NCBI GenBank assembly: GCA_963931865.1
Contig: OZ007512.1
Coordinates: 1,531,950-1,595,949, forward strand
Direction of reading: 5' to 3'
Length of the DNA stretch: 64,000 nt
From: Axinella damicornis
Lineage: Eukaryota > Porifera > Demospongiae > Axinellida > Axinellidae
Part shown: piece by piece, positions 27,501-36,500 of the stretch
How the letters are laid out: each line of letters starts with the position of its first letter
How positions within the stretch are numbered: position 1 is the first letter of the stretch
Translations under genes and position numbers: made by a program
Notes under the pieces: generated by a model
Seen by the model: only the letters and a program-made list of their open reading frames with translations
The model's database searches: none
What the model was told of the DNA's origin: nothing

Positions 27501-30500
27501 CCAGAGCATAATTTACGCTGACTGGAACTGACTGGAGTTTTCTGTTCACGATATGCAGAAGCTTGTAGCCATTGCAAGCACTGGACTGCCATGACTATCA
27601 TCGAGCTGTCTCATGAGGGGTGATGCCCCAGCCCCTCCTCCCCTAATATCATAACCACAACAGCAACACCAACATGAAGGTCATTGGGTCCACAGCTGTC
27701 ATTGTTGAGGATACAGTGGTGCAAACACCATTGATTATTTGATGACCTATTCATAACACTTCTTAGAAGACGATAAGCAGTTCATTAACCTGATCACATT
27801 CGTAAGATACATGACTGGTATTGTATTTCACGAATCATGGACAGTCTGCCTCTTGCCATATACTATCCTATGTGTCCATGCAAAATAATGCTATTGCACT
27901 GTACTTCATTCAATTTTTTAGTAGTGTGAATATCACGCTTTGAGCAGATGTCCAGTGCATTTCCTGGCCTTGTTGCACTCATGAATTTGTCATTATTTTT
28001 CAGTCTCAGGCGCAACTTTATGACTGAAGATGGAGCATACATGTTTGCTGAGATGTTGGAGATGAATACATCCCTACAGATTCTGGAGTAAGTCCATTGA
28101 TATCTCAGAAATCGAAGCAAGCGGATGCTTATTAAAGTGACTAAGTATGATGTAAAATCACTCTGTACACATGCATGCAAGCCTCATTGGATTTATCTAT
28201 CTTTCTTTTCTAGTCTTAGGGAGAATCCTCGCATTACTGATGGACATATTGCAGTTCCTGTCATGTTGGAAATGAACTGTCTGTTACACTGTAACCAAAC
28301 TCCAACCAAACTTGAGTAAGACAAGAAATACTCTACCCATCATGGATTACATTCTCCATGCTTCATGCATGGAGAGAAGGGTAGCTATATTTTACTGCAC
28401 TGTATACTGTTAGCAGCAGATCACTACAAGAGAATTGTAAACTATACTGCAAGTGACGCAAGGGAGATCATCAGCTTTGCGGATCCTATTTCCTTGTTCT
28501 ATGTCATCTTGTTATTGATTAACTGTTCTGATTGGGGTTACCAGGATTGTGGTAGAAATCAGTAACGTCAGCACGGTCTACCAGACTAGTTTCCCCACAG
28601 CACTATGTATACTGGAACCATGCTGCATAAAATGGTCTGGGAAGGAGACTAGATATCAAATTGTCTTGTTTACTTCCATATCAGATTTGTGCTAATAGCA
28701 CTGTTGTGCAACACTCTCTCGTGTTTCAGATTACATGTCATTGACATCAGGTGTGATGGTAGGTACATAGTGTCTGCAGTTGCCAAGGTGATGCTAGTCA
28801 GTGATTCATTGCAGACTTTGAAGTAAGTTTGAATTTTCACATATTTCTGTTATCACAATTCATAGGCAATATAGCAGCATCATGCATGCACAGTAGCACG
28901 GAGCAATAATAGATGATTTGACTGGCAGTGTAAGCAATAACCAATACATGATTGGTATTGGATTACAGCACTGCCAGATATCCATATCTTTTTTAATGTG
29001 ATGCATGCTTTTGTATCCCCCCTCATTTGTGATTTTACTCCATCACACAAACAAACAGCTTGAGTTCAAATGGTATGTCTGACGTTGAAGCTTGCAACAT
29101 TTCTGAGATGCTAACTGTGAACACATCTCTGGAAGTCCTAGTGTAGGTTGCTGTCAGATATTTTGTAGAAGTAGTGGTCTTGTGCAGTATATCACTGATA
29201 ACATCTCATTCCACCTCAGTCTCAGTAAGAACAATATTGGTGTTGATGGAATAACTGCAATGGCTGAAGCTTTAGAATGTGCAGCTTTGACAACCATAGA
29301 GTAAGTATGAGATGATTGCATGTGTAGTTCCATACATAACACCAATAGCTATAAGCCTGTTGTTCTTCTGCAGGCTGTGTGGCAATCCTATATCGGATGA
29401 AGGAGCTGTGGTAATAGCCAAACACATGCAAAGAAATTGGAAAGTGGAAATCCTGCTGTGAGTTCCATTCATTCAGGCTGTCTTTCACAAAGTTAATCTG
29501 TGTTTCACTATGTAGTGAACCCCACATTTACGTACCTGTACCATATACCCACCCACTAAGCCAGCTGTGCAGGAGCTATACCTTAGTCTTGCTTATTATG
29601 CGTTGCTCAAAAAGAAATGTAATGCAACAATAGAAATTCGGTCAGCCAAACAGCAATGAACTTTGATGCATGATTAGAAAACACTACACTATAGTACTCA
29701 GGTCAGACAAGTGTAGACAAGGCTATTGCACAGCGGTTGTGTTTGTTCCGGGTTGTCGGACTGTCGCTGCCTTTTCTCTTACACGGGGCGTCCATATCCT
29801 GGGGCACAGAATACTTACGTGAGATGCTTTCTTGTACCTTCACTGATGTCCCTGCCATATCGCAACTGTGCCTTTATACATCAACGTTCACAGGCAGTGA
29901 TGTGATGCAGCCTCTACTCCGTTCAACTGTACTGTGTGTTCTTTCGGGCTGACTGCCACGTTGCTGTTATAATCACATTACGCAATAATAGGAAATTAGT
30001 CCCAGGAGTGCGACACATTATTGGAAATTATTGGCTTGAGAGTTTGAATATTGACACAGAATAATTAGAGCACCTACGGCCAGTGGCACCGCTCAACAAT
30101 GGCCACTGACGCTGAGGGTTTCAGGATTCTGATCTTCAACCTTGCCAGATTACATGCCTTCAAGTAACCAAATTCAGCTGTACATTCCAAGTGTGACATG
30201 CCACTGTGACTATAGCTGCAGGCTGTGTTCTGCCTGATCACAGCCATTGTGGTGATAACCATCTATTGCAGGCTTGCTGATACAAACATGACAGATGTTG
30301 GAGCTACTGCACTTGCAACTGCTCTGAAGTGGAACACATCTCTTCAGAAACTGGAGTGAGATTGTTTGCATAGTACAAGGCAGTTACATGGTATATAATT
30401 TCTCTGAGCTTCAATAGGGATCGAGTTTGTTGATTATTATGCGAATAAGAGGGCATCCAATATGAAGAAACTGCTCACTGCATGTAAGGTCTGGGTCGAG

Positions 30501-33500
30501 TTGACCACAGCAAGAATTTCGCGCGCCGTGCGTATCTATGGAAACGATTGCACACGGCACTAAATGTCATCTGATTGCGGTTGGTTTATTACGTTGCAGA
30601 ATGCCATGAATACTGATTTTGTGTTTTATTGGACTGCATACGGCATCCATCTTCAAGCGATTGCAAAGCGCTAGCGATCTAGCATTAGACGCCGATGTCC
30701 GAGGTGCCCTGCCTGCTGTACAGACGAGTTTGTTCGTTGGAAACGGTCAAACGACCCTATGAGAATAGTGGGGCGTGGTCACTTGTCCCGTGACTTTCAG
30801 GCCTTTGCGGTTGATATGGCCGCAAATCAGAGAGTGAACAAAAAGTCGAGCGATACGGATTACTTGTGCTTTGGTATTCTTGACCTTACCGGTGGCAATC
30901 CAAAGAGTACGAATGGCTGCGTCTTCCTACCGGGTAGATTGTGGAAAAATTGCTCGTAGGAGTTGCTGTGACAGAAACTATGCTCCCACTGGCCATCTCT
31001 GGAGTGGCTGTTTGCGTCGTTGAGCAACTTCCCAGCTGAGTTCGAGAAATCTACCCGGTAGGTTTTGAGTTGGTTATGTGTACGTTCGAACGGTACCACT
31101 CAGTACGCTCTAGCTAACCGGCACATAATCCGTATATCAGTCTTTCTGTATGTTTATGTTGGCAACGCCGGTCCCACCCACTGACGTCATGTAATAGTTA
31201 TGACGTAATTGAATATACATGGGTGGAGTTTTGAGGTTTCACTTTCATATTATCATCAACAACATGGAACACAATGATCTATGTCTGTGTAAAACCAAGG
31301 TGAAGTTGGCATACTAATATGTACATCCTAGCCCGACCCAGCCCTTGCATGCACTGAGTGGGTGTTGAGGCTGTAAGAAAACAATGAGAACAGTAGTAAA
31401 GCTAATACTGTAACCTGATTGGATATATTTCTGTGTCACGGTTGAAGTGGCGGCTGAATCAAACATTTTTGCCGTACTCCATTCATTCCTGCCTTTGCTA
31501 AGCTTGGTGAATTTTGTCATTGCTTTCCAGTCTCAGGCAAAACCTTGTAACTGAAGAAGGAGCTTACAGGATGGCCGAGATGTTGGAAACAAATACATTC
31601 CTGCAGACTCTGGAGTAAGTCCATTGATACCTCAGAACCCGGAGCAGATTATGTAGTTTTGCTCCATATACATGCATTGAAATTTCTTTGTTTTCTAGTC
31701 TTAGGGAGAATCCTGGCATTGCTGATGGACATATTGCAGTTCCTGTCATGTTGCAAATGAACCACCTGTTGGAATATGGCAGAATACCAACAAAACTTAA
31801 GTAAGATATAATTATCTCTCTCCATACTCTTATACTAAACTGACTTGTTTGGATCAATATTTTACCTTAGTGCTACTCACGTGACCCTCAACGAATCAGT
31901 TTTGTGTGCATTATCTAGATAATGCACACTTTTCAAAGATCAAAGGCTGTCTCGGGTCAGTGAGTTGCACTAACTAGTTTAGATACCACTTTGCCGTGCA
32001 TTACAGGCTTTAGTGCACTCGGGCAATCTAGTTAACGGTCTCGGGTGGATAATGCACTCGCCTTCGGCTCGTGCATTATCTCGCCCTCGACCGTTAACTA
32101 GATTGCCCTCGTGCACTAAAACCCGTAATGCACGGCAAAGTGGTATCTAAATATTACTTAGAGTATAGTTGTACAAATTCCACCAATCAGATTGCTCACT
32201 GCAAGTTATCTAAATCCCATAGTGAAACCTTGTACGGGGTTTCACTATTGAGCCCATAGGGTACTGTACCTGTTAGAGTTATTGTTTACTGCCGACTTGA
32301 AATCCATGGCAACTAACAGGCTACTGTATTATACAGCTGCTTTAGAATTACAGGCAGTGCATGTCTGTATACTCAGTCTCTGTGTACGTTTTGTTGGAAG
32401 TGCAACGGCTAGCTACATCAAGCGCTCGAAGGAGGAGCTATATATAAGCAGGTGGTCACGGGTGGGGTGGAGCCAAGTTGAGGGGCGGAGCCATGTGACT
32501 GCTCAATTGTGCGCGCAAGTCACTCGAGCGCCTCGTGTGTCAGCCGCCTTGTCGTACTCGTAAGTCAGTCTGTTATTCGTCAAAAAGGACCTCCGACTCG
32601 TAGGTTATTAATTTTGTTGACAACTGAAGCGCTAGCGTAGTTACCGTTGCTATACTCTGAATCGATTAGACACTGAGACCAATGGGATCTACGCGATTTA
32701 GAAACCCTCAGGCCCTTAGTAGCACCCTCGCTGCACTCGGGACACTACAGCCCAGGACCCTCGGGTCTCTAAATCGCGTAGATCCCTTGGTCTCAGTGTC
32801 TAACCTATATCTACAATGTGGGGATATAGGCACATACGCTTAATAGCATGTGACTGCGGTATCAGATTTTGTGTTTATACTGGTGTACAACGCACTCTTG
32901 TATTTCAGGTTGCAGAGTACCAGCTGTGATTGTAGGTACATATTATCTGCAGTTGCCAAGGTGATGCAAGCCAGTGATTCGTTGCAGACATTGAAGTAAG
33001 TCTGAATGTTTAAAGCATTCTGCCTTTTTGTTTTCACAATTTATAGGCAGCATCGATGCATGCATAGTAGCATAGAGCAATATAGTAGATCATAATTAAC
33101 TGGCAGTGTAAATAATAATAATGGTATCGGTTCGCAGCACTACCAGTTGTCCTTATTTACTACAAATGTGACCAGATTTGCGAAAAGGGACCATATCCCG
33201 CAAAGAGTACACTTTTTGTTAGCATCTTTTTTTATAAACATGGGTGTGCACTTCACTAAAACGAGATTATCACTTTTGTGGACTTACCAACCATTGCTCT
33301 TTCAGTTCCCAAGGGAAGTAAACACCAAAGAACGATCGCATATCAGTCTCAAGTGCGCGTATACAGAGGGGGACGCTAAACTAAACAGGCCAATAAATGG
33401 CACGTCTGTCTCTTCACACACAGCTGTACCCAGGAGTCCGTTGCAGTTCTCCTTGAGCTCATCATCGGTTGAGACAAATTATTTTCTTCACTGTTTTATG

Positions 33501-36500
33501 TCGAAGACACAACCGATCAATTTACAGCAAAACATGCTTACTTACGTAACACAGATGTGCACGGAGCAACTTAACGCGTTTGGAATCGAATTTCTCGGTT
33601 TCAATTATCTGCGATAGCATTGTTTTATGCAACTGTTACTACAAGAAGGTTGCTCCAATCGCTTCCAAATTTTCATGGTTGACCCAGTGAAGGTAGGACT
33701 CGTCATTGGTATTGCTGACAAAATTTGACAAAATGCAGGATATGGTCCCTTTTCGCAAATCCGGTCACAAATGTGATGCATGCATTTGTATCCACCCACA
33801 CTGTGATGAGGTATTTTTACTCCCTGACATCAACATGCAGCTTGAGTTCAAATGGTTTATCTGACGTTGAAGCTTACAGCATTTCTGAAATGCTAACCGT
33901 GAACAGATCTCTTCAAGTCCTAATGTAGGTTGCTGTTATTTAAGTAGTTACCCTCATTGATGTCTGTATTCTTGTGCAGTATATCACTGATAACATCTCA
34001 TTCCACTTCAGTCTCAATAACAACAAGATTAGTGTTGATGGAATAACTGCAATGGCCAAAGCTTTACAATTTGCAGCTTTGACAACCATAGAGTAAGCAT
34101 GATTAATTGCTTGTATAGTTCCATACAAAACACCTAGCTATAGCTATAAGGCTGTTGTTCTTCTGCAGCCTGTGTGGCAATCCTATATCGGATGAAGGAA
34201 CTGTGGTGATAGCCAAACACATGCAAAGAAATTGGAAACTGGAAATCCTGCTGTGAGTTTCATTCACCATTCAGACTCTCTTGCAAATACAAATCTGAGT
34301 TTCACTATGTAGTGAACCCCACATACACCAGTAACACCACACCCACTAAGCCAGCTGCACTTGAGCAATATCACCACTCAACCATGGCCACTGACACTTA
34401 GGGCAAACCTGTTGGGGCTTCAGGATTCAGATCTTCAACCTTGCCAGATTAGATGCACCTCATGAAGGACAACCTGCATGCCAGCAGTATGTAGAGCCAC
34501 ATCAAAGCTTGCACGGAAACATGCATACAGTATGTAGAGGATTCACCATCTGTTTGGGCAGCAGTTGACCCAAGTTGGACTTCAGTTCATGAGTATAAGG
34601 CCACAACATTGTATTGTTGGTATAATGATAATATTATAGTGATGGTGATGATAGTAGAGATGGTATGGTTGATGATGAAGTGACTAAACTTGACTGTGAA
34701 CTTTAGATGCATTTGCATGTATGTAGACTACATATACACATGAGTTAGAGTCAAATTCAGCTGTAGATTCGTGTGATGTGCCACTGTGACTATAGCTGCA
34801 GGCTGTGTTCTGCCTGATTACAGCTGTGATGATAGTAACCATCTTGTACAGGCTTGCTGATACAAACATGACAGATGTTGGAGCTACTGCACTTGCAACA
34901 GCTCTGAAGTGGAACACATCTCTTCTGAAACTTGAGTAAGACAGTTATTTGAAATAAGGAGTTGTACTATTGTATGCTATGTATCCAGTATGAAGAAACT
35001 GGATGTTCAGGCTGGAAGTACTGTCTGAACACAATGAGAACAGTAGTAAAGTCAATATTCTATCGGAGTACATAACTAACTGAACACTGAACAGAATACT
35101 GTAATCTGATTAGGTATATTTTCATGCCGCAGCTGAAGTGGCGGCTGAAATGCTGTATCCATTCAGTTTATCGCCTGACCAGAATGGGCATTGATGATTG
35201 ACGGCACTGGATGTTGCTAGTTATTTTTCTCAATCTGGATACGACTGAAGGCGAACCTGCAGTTTTGTTATCCCAGCCAACTGTAGCCTGCTCCTCGGAA
35301 TAATTTGCAAGGGCTGTCAATCAAGGAAGCTAGTGCTGCTGAGTGTGAGTCACATTATTGTACTCCTTAGGTTGGGCAGTACAGGAGAATACTTGGTCCT
35401 AAGCTTGTGTTATAGTGGCCACTATATCACAAGCTTAGGACCAAGTATTCTCCTGTACTGCCCAACCAAAGGAGTACAATAATTAATGCAAAAAACTTGA
35501 ATAGGACCTCCACACAAGCCATCCATAAGCCTATTGACAAGAGTAGTAGACCCAGCAGTTAGCCAGTAAATTTAATGAGGTAAGGATATTACACAGTGCG
35601 ATAATGCCAATGAAGTCCTTTCTGATAGTGTTATTCATTCCACAGCTGTCATTGTTGAGGTTAATCACCACTGAGAATTTGATGACCTGTTATCAACCAG
35701 AGTCATGTATCATATATGATCGTTCAGTTTGATGAACTGCAAAAAGTTTAGCCTCGTTCCCAGGCCCGCACGCCGCTTTCGGTTGCACGAAAGAACGCAA
35801 GCGACGAAAAGCTGGGCGGGGCCTGGGAACGAGGCTACAAAAGTTCTTATCATCTTCTAAGTGGTAATGTTTTGAAATTCATCAATCATGTTGGACAGTC
35901 TGGTAGCCTCATTCCCAGGCCTCCACGCCCAGATTTTGTCGCTTCAGTACAAAAAGCAGGGGAAGGCCTGGTAGATCTCGTCACGTGATATGTGCAGCAG
36001 CGGTTTTGTTTCAAATCGAGGTATGTTGTATAGGTAGGACCTGCCTCTCCTCTGGAGTTTGTCTGGTCTCTGAAGTGTCTCTGAAACAGGCAATAGCAAG
36101 TTGAATACTGTGAATATGTATTAACGGAATCCGTTGCGGCACGTATCACATGATGAGATCTTCCAGGCCTTCCCCCAGCTTTTTGCACTGCAAGCGACAA
36201 AAGCTGGGTGTGGAGGCCTGGGAATGAGGCTACAGTCTGCCTCTTGCATGCCATATACTCTCCGAGAAATACATGTATACTTCATTCAGTTTTTGTAACT
36301 GTGTGTGTAGTGTGAATATCACCGTAACCCCTACATGTGTTGAGCAGATGTCCAATGCCTTTGCTTAGCTCGGTGAATTTGTCATTGCTTTCCAGTCTCA
36401 GGCAAAACTTTATCACTGAAGATGGAGCATACAAGATTGCCAAGACATTGGAAACAAATACATCCCTGCAGACTCGGGAGTAAGTCCATTGATACCTCAG

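Noticed and set aside
33147..33617. 156-codon frame inside the TGTGACC element
   Set aside because: It starts in the flank, crosses the TIR, and shows no known motif. Chance frame is more likely.
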